Shown here one piece after another: positions 25,737 to 33,787 of a stretch of DNA of 42,959 nt. The translations under genes were made by a program, and so were the position numbers. The notes under the pieces are model-generated. The model saw only the letters and a list, made by a program, of their open reading frames with translations, was not told the origin of the DNA and made no database searches. The first letter of the stretch is position 1. Every line of letters starts with the position of its first letter. This DNA comes from JBGPHT01 sp041484525 (GTDB lineage: Bacteria; Acidobacteriota; Terriglobia; Bryobacterales; Bryobacteraceae): assembly GCA_041484525.1 (NCBI GenBank), contig JBGPHT010000058.1:1-42959 (forward strand). Direction: 5' to 3'.

Positions 25737-27104
25737 CTATGCTGCCCCGTCGATTTCTTCCGCCACCTGGGTCTTGATTTCCTGTCGCGTGTCGCACAGG
25801 TATTTGAGAGCCAGCTTCTTGAACACCTGTCTCTTCAATGTCTCCGAACCTATACCCAGGTCCAGTAACTTCTTCGCATCGTCCAGCTCGTTGCTGAAGT
25901 CTCCGATGTCGAACTCGTCCAGTCCCGAAACGTCGATTCCGACATCGTCCTGCCGCGCCCCTGCAATCGCCCCCAGCACCTGCCGCATCGTTTCCTTGAC
26001 GGCATCGCCGTAGGCCCGCAGCACTTCGTTGGTGACGCTGAAGTCCCGCTGTTTGCTCAGGCCCGATTGCTGCATGCTCCCCGACGTTCCCGCCTGGCCC
26101 ATCAGGTAACACACGCGGTAAATCTCATCCTTCAGCCGCACCAGATTGTCCGCCGCGATCTGATAGACCTTCCCTTCCGGCTCCGTCCATCCGAACCGGT
26201 CGTTTGGCCCCAGTTGGATGTAATAGGATTCGCCTACGATCTGACTCCACTCGCGCTCCGAGTACACCACCGGAGTTGCGAACAGTCCCATCGTCAGCGC
26301 CCACGCCAGTGCGTTCGACTTATTGAAATGCTCCAGTTGCAGCAGCGCCGCCTTGTTCAGAAGCCACAGGCCGTCGCTCACCTTCATCCGGAACATCGGC
26401 ACACGCCGCAAAGAGGCCAGCCCGTGCCGGCCTTCGTCGATCAACTCCATCGGGCTCGACTCGCCGGCCTTGCTGAAGACCTGGAAATTCTCGCGGTCGT
26501 AATAGATCCACCGCGTCTCTTGCTCCCATCTCGGGTCCGTGACCTTGGACTGCCGCAGACACGACGTCCGGATCACCGCCCACTCCAGGCCCCCGCCGTG
26601 TTCGTAACTCCAGTTGATAACCTCGTCCGGAGCGTAATCCACTAAGTAAGCCCGCGACCTCCCCGACGCATCTTCCTCCGCGCGTGATAGCGATGGCCCA
26701 TTGGTGCGCGGAAAGTCGACCACGATGAAGCTGCTTCCATAGACCAGCGTCTGCACCATCTGCTGCCGGAAGAAGTCCGTCAGGCTCGTTCCTTTCAAAT
26801 CGGCGTCCGCCGTCAGCAGGTTGTAATAGTCCCTGGCGACAGCGTCACTGCCGCCGAACAGCGTCACCGGCTCCCGCCTCATCAGCGTGGCCGCGTACCA
26901 GTCCACGATCGAGCCGACGTAGTTCTCGTAGAACACCCTGCTCAACCGCTCGCCGTACACTTCGTTCGGTTCCTTGTGTCTCCGGACCAGGTATGTCGAC
27001 GCGTTCCCGCGCAGGCGCTCGCCGCCCGCGTACAGGTCCTGGTATTGTTTCCACATCGCCTTGCGCGCGATGTATTCCGGATGTTCCCGGTTGATGTTTT
27101 GCAT
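25737..27104 (-). CDS. Portal protein (DUF4055-like)
   Basis: A 455-residue portal, forming the ring through which DNA enters and leaves the head. The ATG at 27104 is two bases after the terminase stop and gives 'MQNINREHPEYIARKAMWKQ', typical of DUF4055 portals. The clip/wing region shows 'LYAGGERLRGNASTYLVRRH', 'VYGERLSRVFYENYVGSIVD' and 'QTLVYGSSFIVVDFPR'. The stem and crown helices are towards the C terminus ('SKQRDFSVTNEVLRAYGDAV'), which ends in an acidic helix bundle. Longer readings extend into terminase codons and are rejected. Confidence 0.85.
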   Translation of the reverse strand: MQNINREHPEYIARKAMWKQYQDLYAGGERLRGNASTYLVRRHKEPNEVYGERLSRVFYENYVGSIVDWYAATLMRREPVTLFGGSDAVARDYYNLLTADADLKGTSLTDFFRQQMVQTLVYGSSFIVVDFPRTNGPSLSRAEEDASGRSRAYLVDYAPDEVINWSYEHGGGLEWAVIRTSCLRQSKVTDPRWEQETRWIYYDRENFQVFSKAGESSPMELIDEGRHGLASLRRVPMFRMKVSDGLWLLNKAALLQLEHFNKSNALAWALTMGLFATPVVYSEREWSQIVGESYYIQLGPNDRFGWTEPEGKVYQIAADNLVRLKDEIYRVCYLMGQAGTSGSMQQSGLSKQRDFSVTNEVLRAYGDAVKETMRQVLGAIAGARQDDVGIDVSGLDEFDIGDFSNELDDAKKLLDLGIGSETLKRQVFKKLALKYLCDTRQEIKTQVAEEIDGAA

Positions 27105-27106
27105 GT

Positions 27107-28408
27107 CTAAAACAGTCGCTCCCGCCGCTCTCCGATGCTGGCGAGCGGTCTGCATTCCTGCCAGAGCAGATACCCCAGCGCGTCCGACAAGTGCGTCCGC
27201 AGCCGGTCACGATCTTTGTCGATCGCGTTGCTGTCAGCTTTGAAACACACCTGTTCGAAATCCTTGATCGTCTCCGTGCATTTCTCGTCTACCCACAGCC
27301 CGATCCCGCCCGCCGCCGATCGGAGCCTGGCGTTCATCAGGTTGAGCCGTTCCCGCACGCTCGGATTCGAACGCGGAACGCGATATCGCACCACCATGCT
27401 CGAGTGCACCTGAAAGTGCTCGCGTATCATTCCGTAGTCCGATGATCCCGTCGTCTGCTCGTGGAACCCCGAGGCGTCGCCGTAAATCGCGAGGCCCGCA
27501 TCGTGTTTGGGAAACCGCTTCAGGAACTCTTCGCATGCCTGTTGTGTAGTCCCGTGCCGGATAACGATTTCATCCAGCACCATCACCTCCCCGCGCACTA
27601 CCTGCGCGATCACCGAACTCATCGGGTCTACGTTGAAGTCCAGCGCCCAGAACAGCGGAAGGTTCGGATCCGCTTCCAGTTTCTTGATGTGAACGTTCCG
27701 GTCGAACGAGCTGTAGGCGCGTCCCCCGTCCAGGTTCAGGTACTCGCCCAAGACTTCCTGCGCGTAGAACTTCGGGTCGTAACTTTCCTTCAGCCGGTCG
27801 TAATAGTCCGGAATACGGGCCAGCAGGTGCCGGTTCTCGAGCGGCTTCGCGACGATCGCGTCATACCCGTTCACCCGGTCGGCCATGAACTTCCGGTAGA
27901 CCCAGTCGTAACCCTTGGGTGTCCAAACCGCGAATCCGCAAAGCCGTTTCGCGTTGGGATCGCGCAGCCGGCCCTCCAGCCGCAGCCACGCCTCTTCCGG
28001 CGTGTAAGTCAGTTCGTCCAGCCCGAACCACGCCAGGTTCGAGCCGCGCAAGCGTTCGAATTCATCTACCGCTCGAAAGATGATCTTCGACCGCGTGTCC
28101 CGCATCACCAGCATGTTTTCCGCTTTGCTGTGATCGTACGGAAGCTTGCTGTTGTCCAGAATCTCAAGTAGCGTCGCCTGGGTCGCGTCCCGTAACATGG
28201 GGTAGGTCGGAGCTCCCAGTAGCCCCATACTCCTCGGATTCTGATAAGTCAGCCGAATTGCTTCCTGACAGAGCGCCTGGCTTTTGCCGCAGCCGATCGG
28301 CCCGGAAAACCCCTTGAACCTTGCCCCCGAACGGTGAAAAAGCCGCTGCGACGGCAGCGGGTCGTACACTATTTTTCGATGCTCAACTCCACCGCCGGTT
28401 CGACCCAT
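27107..28408 (-). CDS. Terminase large subunit
   Basis: A 433-residue DNA-packaging motor. The N-terminal ATPase has Walker A 'GPIGCGKS' at 36-43 and Walker B 'LAWFGLDE' at 125-132 with the catalytic Glu. The C-terminal RNase H-like nuclease shows three acidic positions: 'WALDFNVDP' (about 255), 'YGDASG' (about 305) and 'LSDALGYL' (about 411). All catalytic residues look intact, so packaging could still be active. The start overlaps the small-subunit gene by 40 bases. The short C terminus after the nuclease is usual for this group. Confidence 0.92.
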   Translation of the reverse strand: MGRTGGGVEHRKIVYDPLPSQRLFHRSGARFKGFSGPIGCGKSQALCQEAIRLTYQNPRSMGLLGAPTYPMLRDATQATLLEILDNSKLPYDHSKAENMLVMRDTRSKIIFRAVDEFERLRGSNLAWFGLDELTYTPEEAWLRLEGRLRDPNAKRLCGFAVWTPKGYDWVYRKFMADRVNGYDAIVAKPLENRHLLARIPDYYDRLKESYDPKFYAQEVLGEYLNLDGGRAYSSFDRNVHIKKLEADPNLPLFWALDFNVDPMSSVIAQVVRGEVMVLDEIVIRHGTTQQACEEFLKRFPKHDAGLAIYGDASGFHEQTTGSSDYGMIREHFQVHSSMVVRYRVPRSNPSVRERLNLMNARLRSAAGGIGLWVDEKCTETIKDFEQVCFKADSNAIDKDRDRLRTHLSDALGYLLWQECRPLASIGERRERLF

Positions 28409-28641
28409 GAAACCTTGATCTCCTTTGCCGTCTCCGACTCAAACTCCTTTTCCATCTCCATCAGCTTCAAGTAATCCCCAACCGATGCTTTGAAGTCATC
28501 GTTCTTCAATCTCTCTTCGAACTTCGTAAGCGCCGTCGCAAGAATGCTCGAAATCCGCATCTTGCCCTTACCCTCTTTCCAGCGGCTGCATTCCTCGCAT
28601 AGATTGGGAGCCTTCTCTGGTATTTTTGTTTTCCGTGGCAT
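28369..28641 (-). CDS. Probable small terminase subunit
   Basis: A 90-residue, Lys/Glu-rich helical protein that opens the cluster. It begins 'MPRKTKIPEKAPNLCEECSR' with a Cys-x-x-Cys pair, followed by helices ('SSILATALTKFEERLKNDDF', 'VGDYLKLMEMEKEFESETAK'). GAGGAG lies five bases before the ATG. The gene overlaps the large terminase by 40 bases and occupies the place of the small subunit, which recognises DNA and regulates the motor. It is shorter than most small terminases and no DNA-binding helix-turn-helix is obvious, so an accessory protein remains possible. Confidence 0.55.
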   Translation of the reverse strand: MPRKTKIPEKAPNLCEECSRWKEGKGKMRISSILATALTKFEERLKNDDFKASVGDYLKLMEMEKEFESETAKEIKVSWVEPAVELSIEK

Positions 28642-28652
28642 CTGTGCTCCTC

Positions 28653-28686
28653 AAAAAGAAACGGCCCCGCAAACTTCGGCGGAGCC
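28653..28686 (-). terminator. Intrinsic terminator directly before the GTA-like operon
   Basis: On the minus strand, GGCTCCGC (28686-28679) pairs with GCGGGGCC (28670-28663) as an 8-bp stem with one G-U pair and an eight-base loop, followed by GTTTCTTTTT. This fits an intrinsic terminator for transcripts coming from the ArnT-like gene. It touches the GAGGAG ribosome binding site (28647-28652) of the first phage gene, leaving no room for a promoter in between. Confidence 0.7.
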
Positions 28687-28782
28687 GCGCAACCTTCTTC
28701 CTGAGTTGAGACTAACATCCGGCCCGTGCGAGTTACGCCGGACTTACATCCCATCCTGCTGAAAACAGGCTGACAAAAAAAC

Positions 28783-30606
28783 TTATTGATTGGTGAAGAG
28801 GAATTTTCCGCCGCTCGATTTCACGATATGCAGGGCTGATTTCCCCACTAATCGCTCGAGCCTGGGAAGCTGAGGTCCTTCCGCTACAAGGAAAGAGCGC
28901 TCCGGCTCCTGCCACTTCTGCTGAAAACCGCTATCGTCGAGAAACACGTCTTGCGGCGCGTCCGGCGCGTACGAGCCGTATTCCAGATTGTTGACTCGTC
29001 CATTCAGCAGCCACGCCCGCCGGTTAGTGTAGAAGAACACCGACGAGAAGGTGTAATACTGATCGTCCACGATCAACTTGCCGGGCGGCTGCTGCAGTAG
29101 TGCCTCCGCCAGCGGCCGCGACGACATATACGGATCGAAGGTCACCAGCGCCAGCCGTGCCGCATGGAAGAACAGGACCATCATCACGGTGAATGCGGCC
29201 ACCGGAATCGGCCCGCGCCCACTTTTCCATCGCCACCCGCCGAAGGCGCCGATCGCGAACGCCACGCCTGCTACCGCGAGCGGCACTCGTAGGTATGCGA
29301 AGGCGCCGAGCGTCAGATCCGTCATGTGCCCCAGCGAAAGCGTATAGGCATCCGGATTCTGACTGAGCGCGTGCGAAATATCGCCGGGCGCCGGCACGCC
29401 CCGAACCATCCACAGGATGGCCGCAATCGCCACTGCCGCGGCCGCCGCGATCCCCGCGGCCACGCGTGTTCCGTATCGCAGAAGCTGATTGCCGCTGACC
29501 GCCGCCGAGCCCAACAACAGTGCCAGCGCCGGATAGCAGGGCATCGAGTAATATTCCTGCGTCGTCGAAAACGTAAAGAACACCAAAATAAATCCGGCCC
29601 AGCAAAGCGCCAGCAGCCGTACCCGCGATGCCCGGTCGCCCTTGCGATAGTCGAGCTCCACAGCCGCTGGAAAATACACGCTCCACGGAAAAAACCACAA
29701 CAGGTGAAACAGCCAGAAGTACGCCCGCGGGACCGTGTTGTAGTCCCGTGGATACCGCAGGTTCAGGAAACGCAGCAGGTGCTCGTTGATGAAATAGAAC
29801 CAGAAGAAGCCATGGTACGAGCCCTTCTCGCTATGCATTGTGAAATCCAGATACGGCGGATTTCGTAGCGTAGCCAGAACATGCCACGGCGCCGCAATCA
29901 GCAGCACCAGCCCCACCCCGTACACCGGCCGCAGCCGCACCCACGTCTTCCGCACCCATAGCTGCCGTGTGAAAAAAAGGTACAGGAGTCCCGTAGCGAA
30001 CGGAAATAGCGCCGCGATCAGCCCCTTCAACAGCAGCCCCGTGCCCACCGCGGCCCACATCAGCATTGCCCACCGCGTGGGCCGCGGTTCGCCCTCGTCG
30101 ATGGCCCGCAGCATGCCCCAGAGCGCCAGCGTGATCGTCAAAGTGAGAATCACGTCGGGTATCAAAATGCGCGTAAACAGAAAAAGCCCGATGCTCGTCG
30201 CCAGGATCAGCCCCGCGTACATTCCGGCACGCGGCCCGAAGGCCCACGCGCCGAATCGTGCCGTGACCCAGCACAACAACACTGCCGCTAGCGCCAACGG
30301 AATCCTCGCCGCCCAGTCGTGTACGCCGAAAATCCTGAACGACACCGCGACCATCCAGTATTTCAAGGGAGACTTTTCGAGGTACGCGATGCCGTCAAGC
30401 CGCGCCGTAACCCAGTCGCCGGATTGCAGCATGTTGCGCGCAATCTGGGCCTGCACGGCGTCCACATCGTCCATCAGGGATGGCGGGCTGATCAGGCAGC
30501 CAACGAAAACCAAGGCCGCGACGATCGCAACGATTAGCTGATAGCGAGCACTCGATCCGCTGCCTGCTGTACCGTTTCCTCCGGCGGAAGGATCTCGACC
30601 TTCCAT
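28783..30606 (-). CDS. ArnT-like membrane glycosyltransferase (PMT/GT83 family)
   Basis: About 607 residues with some twelve membrane helices and a soluble C-terminal domain (about 480 onward). The family motif after the first helix is present: 'LMDDVDAVQAQIARNMLQSG' followed by 'WVTARLDGIAYLEKSPLKYW', where the acidic pair and Lys are catalytic/substrate contacts in ArnT. 'LIPDVILTLTITLALW' and 'LLKGLIAALFPF' are also typical. Such enzymes move a sugar from a polyprenyl carrier to lipid A or another envelope acceptor on the periplasmic side. The start is uncertain: ATGs at 30606 and 30642 both overlap the amidotransferase gene and neither has a good ribosome binding site. It is co-directional with asnB. 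Confidence 0.82.
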   Translation of the reverse strand: MEGRDPSAGGNGTAGSGSSARYQLIVAIVAALVFVGCLISPPSLMDDVDAVQAQIARNMLQSGDWVTARLDGIAYLEKSPLKYWMVAVSFRIFGVHDWAARIPLALAAVLLCWVTARFGAWAFGPRAGMYAGLILATSIGLFLFTRILIPDVILTLTITLALWGMLRAIDEGEPRPTRWAMLMWAAVGTGLLLKGLIAALFPFATGLLYLFFTRQLWVRKTWVRLRPVYGVGLVLLIAAPWHVLATLRNPPYLDFTMHSEKGSYHGFFWFYFINEHLLRFLNLRYPRDYNTVPRAYFWLFHLLWFFPWSVYFPAAVELDYRKGDRASRVRLLALCWAGFILVFFTFSTTQEYYSMPCYPALALLLGSAAVSGNQLLRYGTRVAAGIAAAAAVAIAAILWMVRGVPAPGDISHALSQNPDAYTLSLGHMTDLTLGAFAYLRVPLAVAGVAFAIGAFGGWRWKSGRGPIPVAAFTVMMVLFFHAARLALVTFDPYMSSRPLAEALLQQPPGKLIVDDQYYTFSSVFFYTNRRAWLLNGRVNNLEYGSYAPDAPQDVFLDDSGFQQKWQEPERSFLVAEGPQLPRLERLVGKSALHIVKSSGGKFLFTNQ

Positions 30607-32459
30607 CGCTTCATCCACAGGAAAAGCGTCAACAGGCCCCATAGGTGATATCCGGCATTGATGCGCCTCTCCATATGATCGCGTATCAGTTCATGGATTG
30701 CGCCCGCCTCGAAAAGCCGCGTTCGCTCGATAGCTTCGGTCGTCAGCGTATCCATCAGCAGCTCGCGCAGGATGCCGCGGAACCAGTCGTGCGTCGGAAT
30801 ATCGAAGCCCGCCTTCTTCCGCTCCAGGATCGCGGCCGGCAGCTTGTCCCGCATCAGCTCTTTCAGGATGTATTTTTGCTGCATCCCGCGGATCTTGAGA
30901 TTCTGCGGAAGCGAAGCCGCGAACTCCACAATCCGATGATCCAGGAACGGCGGCCGGACCTCGAGCGAGTGAGCCATGCTCATGCGATCGGTCTTATACA
31001 GAATGTCGTCCGGCAAATAGTAGCTCTGGTCCACCCGCATGTACCGCTCCACCACTCCCACCGGCCCGATCCCCAGATCCTCCACCAGCTTCCGCAGCCC
31101 ATTGCCGTTGCCGCCCCGCCGGATCTGGTTCCGCTGCTCGTTCGAGAACGTCCCGTTCCAGAAAAAGTGCGCCTCGTCCGGATCCAGGCAGCTCCCCTCG
31201 AGCCAGCGCTTCAGTTTGTACTCCACGCTGATCTTTTCGTCCGACACCGGCATGTACCGGTCTAACGCGCCGCGCAGCGCGTGCCGCACCACCGCCGGCA
31301 CCAGCCGCAGCGGCTTCGCCAGACGGTCCGCCAGATAGGTCACGTACCCGCCGAAAAGTTCGTACGCGCCTTCACCCGAAAGCGCCACCGTCACCTGCTG
31401 GCGGCTCATTCGCGACAAGTACCAGACGGGCAGCCCGCCCGCGTCGGCGCTCGGCTCGTCGGAATAGTAGGCGAAATCCTCAATCGTATTCCGCAGCTCC
31501 ACATCCGGGTTCAGATCGAACTCGTAGTGATCGGTTCCATACTGCCGTGCAATCTCCCGGAAGTAACGGCTCTCGTCGAAACTGCGGCCGCAGAACGATA
31601 CCGAAAATGTCTTGAGCCGGTCCGCGGATTGCTCCGCGGCATAATGCAGAATAGTGGACGAATCCAGGCCGCCCGATGCCCACACCCCCAGCGGTACGTC
31701 CGAAATCAAGTGCTCGCGCACCGATTCCCGCAGGAGGCGGTCCAATTCCTCCTTCGCCCGTTCGAGGGTCGTGGGACGCGTCCTGGCAGCCATCGGCGGC
31801 TGCCACCAGGGCTCCGTCCAGACTTTTCCGTGCCGCCATTCCAGCAGGTGTCCCGGCGCGACCTTGTGAATCCCCTGGATCAGCGTGCGCGTCCCCGGAA
31901 CATAGTTCACCGAGAGATAGGAATCGAGCGCCTCCAGGTCGAGCTGCCGCGGAACGTCCGGGTGCTCCAGAATCGCCTTCAGTTCGGATCCGAAATACAA
32001 CTCTTCGCCGCGACGATAGTAGTAGAGCGGCTTGATCCCCATCCGATCCCGCACCAGCACCAGCCGCTTCTGCGATTCCGCCCACAACGCCACCGCGAAC
32101 ATTCCGCGCATGCGCGTGAAGCATTGCGTGTCCCATTCGAGAAACGCGCGCAGCACCGTTTCCGTATCGCAATTCGAGCGGAACCGGTGCCCGAGTCCTT
32201 CGAGCTCACGGCGGATTTCGAGATGGTTGTAGATTTCGCCGTTGAATGCGATGGCGGTGGCGCCGTCATCGCTCACCATCGGCTGCTCCCCGCCGGCCAG
32301 ATCGATGATCTTCAACCGGACGGCGCAGAGGGTAGCCTCGCTACCCTCGAAAATGCCTTGCTGATCTGGTCCGCGATGGAACAACGCACTGGTGATGCGT
32401 TGGGCAACGCCCTTCGACACCATGCGGCCTAAACGTGTAAATCCAGCAATCCCACACAT
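30534..32459 (-). CDS. asnB: Asparagine synthetase B-type glutamine amidotransferase
   Basis: A 641-residue protein with an N-terminal Ntn glutaminase (catalytic Cys2 after Met, 'RGPD' at 29-32, 'FNGEIYN' at 72-78) and a C-terminal synthetase with the pyrophosphate loop 'SGGLDSS' at 262-268. The family motif 'SGEGADELFGG' reads SGEGAYELFGG (361-371): the Asp at 366 is Tyr, from a single GAC-to-TAC change. Length and the neighbouring glycosyltransferase suggest an amidotransferase of an envelope polysaccharide pathway (for example the exosortase-associated kind) rather than plain asparagine synthesis. A hairpin lies in the 5' leader. Whether the Tyr allows activity is open. Confidence 0.88.
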   Translation of the reverse strand: MCGIAGFTRLGRMVSKGVAQRITSALFHRGPDQQGIFEGSEATLCAVRLKIIDLAGGEQPMVSDDGATAIAFNGEIYNHLEIRRELEGLGHRFRSNCDTETVLRAFLEWDTQCFTRMRGMFAVALWAESQKRLVLVRDRMGIKPLYYYRRGEELYFGSELKAILEHPDVPRQLDLEALDSYLSVNYVPGTRTLIQGIHKVAPGHLLEWRHGKVWTEPWWQPPMAARTRPTTLERAKEELDRLLRESVREHLISDVPLGVWASGGLDSSTILHYAAEQSADRLKTFSVSFCGRSFDESRYFREIARQYGTDHYEFDLNPDVELRNTIEDFAYYSDEPSADAGGLPVWYLSRMSRQQVTVALSGEGAYELFGGYVTYLADRLAKPLRLVPAVVRHALRGALDRYMPVSDEKISVEYKLKRWLEGSCLDPDEAHFFWNGTFSNEQRNQIRRGGNGNGLRKLVEDLGIGPVGVVERYMRVDQSYYLPDDILYKTDRMSMAHSLEVRPPFLDHRIVEFAASLPQNLKIRGMQQKYILKELMRDKLPAAILERKKAGFDIPTHDWFRGILRELLMDTLTTEAIERTRLFEAGAIHELIRDHMERRINAGYHLWGLLTLFLWMKRWKVEILPPEETVQQAADRVLAIS

Positions 32460-32475
32460 TTACGACACAATCCCC

Positions 32476-32494
32476 GTTCCCTCAGAAAGGGAAC
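32476..32494 (-). promoter_or_regulatory. Inverted repeat in the asnB leader
   Basis: GTTCCCT at 32476-32482 and AGGGAAC at 32488-32494 form a perfect 7-bp stem with a five-base loop, 17 bases upstream of the asnB ATG. No U run follows. A TATATT at about 32530-32535 on the minus strand could be the -10 of the asnB promoter, placing the repeat in the leader as an operator or translational control element. Confidence 0.4.
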
Positions 32495-32734
32495 ACGTTA
32501 CAAATCCACTCGACCGTGGATTGTGCAAAATATACCATAACTCTTGTTACAGAGCCTATACGAAAGATTGGGGAACTTATTCTTCGATACAAAAAAGTTC
32601 CACTCATCCCCTAGCACAGGTATTGCTTCCCATCCCTTCGATCCTTCACACTGTGTCCTGAATTCACTACAAAATGTCGGCAATTGCTATCAACCAATTC
32701 GACCTTGCCGGCGTCTAACCTGCGAGACTCCAAC

Positions 32735-33787
32735 ATGAAGCCATTGGTGCGGATGCTCCCCGCGGCCATCCCGATTCTATTCCTCGCCGCATGTGCGCGC
32801 CCCACGCCGCCCACCGCGCAGGCTGCCTCTCCCGGTGCCGCCGATGCTCCTCGTGGCAAGCGGGAAGTGCGCGTCACCGGAATCGTCGAGGCCGTCCATT
32901 CCTCCAAGGTGCTCGTGCCTCAGATTCTTGGACCCGGAGGCCCCCTCACGCTCACGCGCCTCATCCCGAATGGGTCTACCGTGAAAGAGGGCGACCTGGT
33001 CGCTATTTTTGATGCCACCGCCCAAATCGATGCGGCGCGCGATGCGCAGGCCAAGTACGACGATCTCGGCCATCAGGTCGAACAGAAGCAGGCGCAGAAT
33101 CGCGCCGACGCTGCCAAGCGCGCCTCCGACCTCAAACAGGCCGAAGCCGATTTCGCCAAGGCCGAACTGGAGCTGAAAAAAGGGCCCGTCCTCTCCACGA
33201 TCGAACGTGAGCAAGACGAAGTCAAGGTGGATATCGCGCGCAAGCACGTCGAGAGTCTGAAAAAATCCAACGCCTTGCACGAGAAGTCGGACGCGGCCTC
33301 CCAGCGCATCCTGGAACTCCAGCGCGACCGCCAGAAGGTTGCGCTCGATCGCGCCCAGGGTAATATGGCCAAGCTTGAAATCCACGCCCCGCTCGCAGGC
33401 ATGGTGGCGGTTCAGAATGTCTATCGCGGCAATAGTCAGGGGAAGCCCCAGGAAGGCGACCAGCTTTTCCGCGGTCAGGGGCTGGTCAGCATTTTCGACC
33501 CCACTGAGATGGCGGTTCGCTGTTCGGTGGGCGAGCCCGATGGCGCCGCTCTCGTCGCCGGCGCCCACGCCACCGTGTACCTCGACGCCTATCCGGAGCT
33601 GGCGCTTCCCGCGCACGTGGAGTTCGTGAGCCCTGTCGCTTCATCCGCGCTGGGCAGCCCCATCAAGACCTTTTCGGCATTATTCAAGTTGGATAAGTCC
33701 GACCCCCATTTGATGCCCGACCTGTCCGCGTCCATCGTGGTCGATCCTGCGCCCGCCCCGGCCCCGTCCTCCGGAGGCGCCAAGTGA
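32735..33787 (+). CDS. Periplasmic adaptor (HlyD/MacA type) lipoprotein
   Basis: A 350-residue membrane fusion protein. The ATG at 32735 gives a signal peptide with lipobox Leu-Ala-Ala-Cys (Cys20), so it is lipid-anchored. Then come a barrel-sandwich half ('VTGIVEAVHSSKVLVPQILG'), a long alpha hairpin rich in Lys, Glu, Ala and Gln (about 90-215), the second lipoyl half ('LEIHAPLAGMVAVQNVYRG'), and a beta-barrel domain. The C terminus is Pro/Ala-rich. Adaptors of this type link an inner-membrane transporter to an outer-membrane channel. It opens a four-gene coupled operon and overlaps the next start (GTGA). Confidence 0.82.
   Translation: MKPLVRMLPAAIPILFLAACARPTPPTAQAASPGAADAPRGKREVRVTGIVEAVHSSKVLVPQILGPGGPLTLTRLIPNGSTVKEGDLVAIFDATAQIDAARDAQAKYDDLGHQVEQKQAQNRADAAKRASDLKQAEADFAKAELELKKGPVLSTIEREQDEVKVDIARKHVESLKKSNALHEKSDAASQRILELQRDRQKVALDRAQGNMAKLEIHAPLAGMVAVQNVYRGNSQGKPQEGDQLFRGQGLVSIFDPTEMAVRCSVGEPDGAALVAGAHATVYLDAYPELALPAHVEFVSPVASSALGSPIKTFSALFKLDKSDPHLMPDLSASIVVDPAPAPAPSSGGAK

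Larger units (their letters stand above)
12226..28652 (-). mobile_element. Gene-transfer-agent-like or domesticated prophage structural cluster
   Basis: Fifteen or so genes, all on the minus strand and almost without gaps, follow the standard head-to-tail order: small and large terminase, portal, scaffold, P22-like coat, connectors, tail terminator-like, major tail protein, G/GT chaperone, tape measure, two distal-tail proteins, tail tip, and a large tail protein. No integrase, excisionase, repressor, replication, lysis or host-takeover gene is present, and flanking host genes are intact on both sides. I see no tRNA or direct-repeat att site. About 16.4 kb of structural genes alone is the size and content of RcGTA-type gene transfer agents. 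A defective prophage or a satellite are the alternatives. Confidence 0.7.

Noticed and set aside
27461..28171. 236-residue plus-strand frame over the large terminase
   Set aside because: Antisense to conserved terminase nuclease and ATPase codons.
28745..28775. CCTG/CAGG hairpin after the ArnT-like gene as its terminator
   Set aside because: The stem is only four base pairs and the following sequence is not U-rich; the hairpin at 28653-28686 is far better.
28687..28782. TTGTCA-based promoter upstream of the particle operon
   Set aside because: No convincing -10 at a suitable distance; mentioned only as a weak possibility.
12200..28800. Search for integrase, att direct repeats, a tRNA or a lysis gene at or in the phage-like block
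   Set aside because: None seen by eye, so the block was not called an intact prophage; a short or imperfect repeat could still be missed.
31281..32432. 383-residue plus-strand frame over asnB
   Set aside because: Antisense shadow of the amidotransferase.
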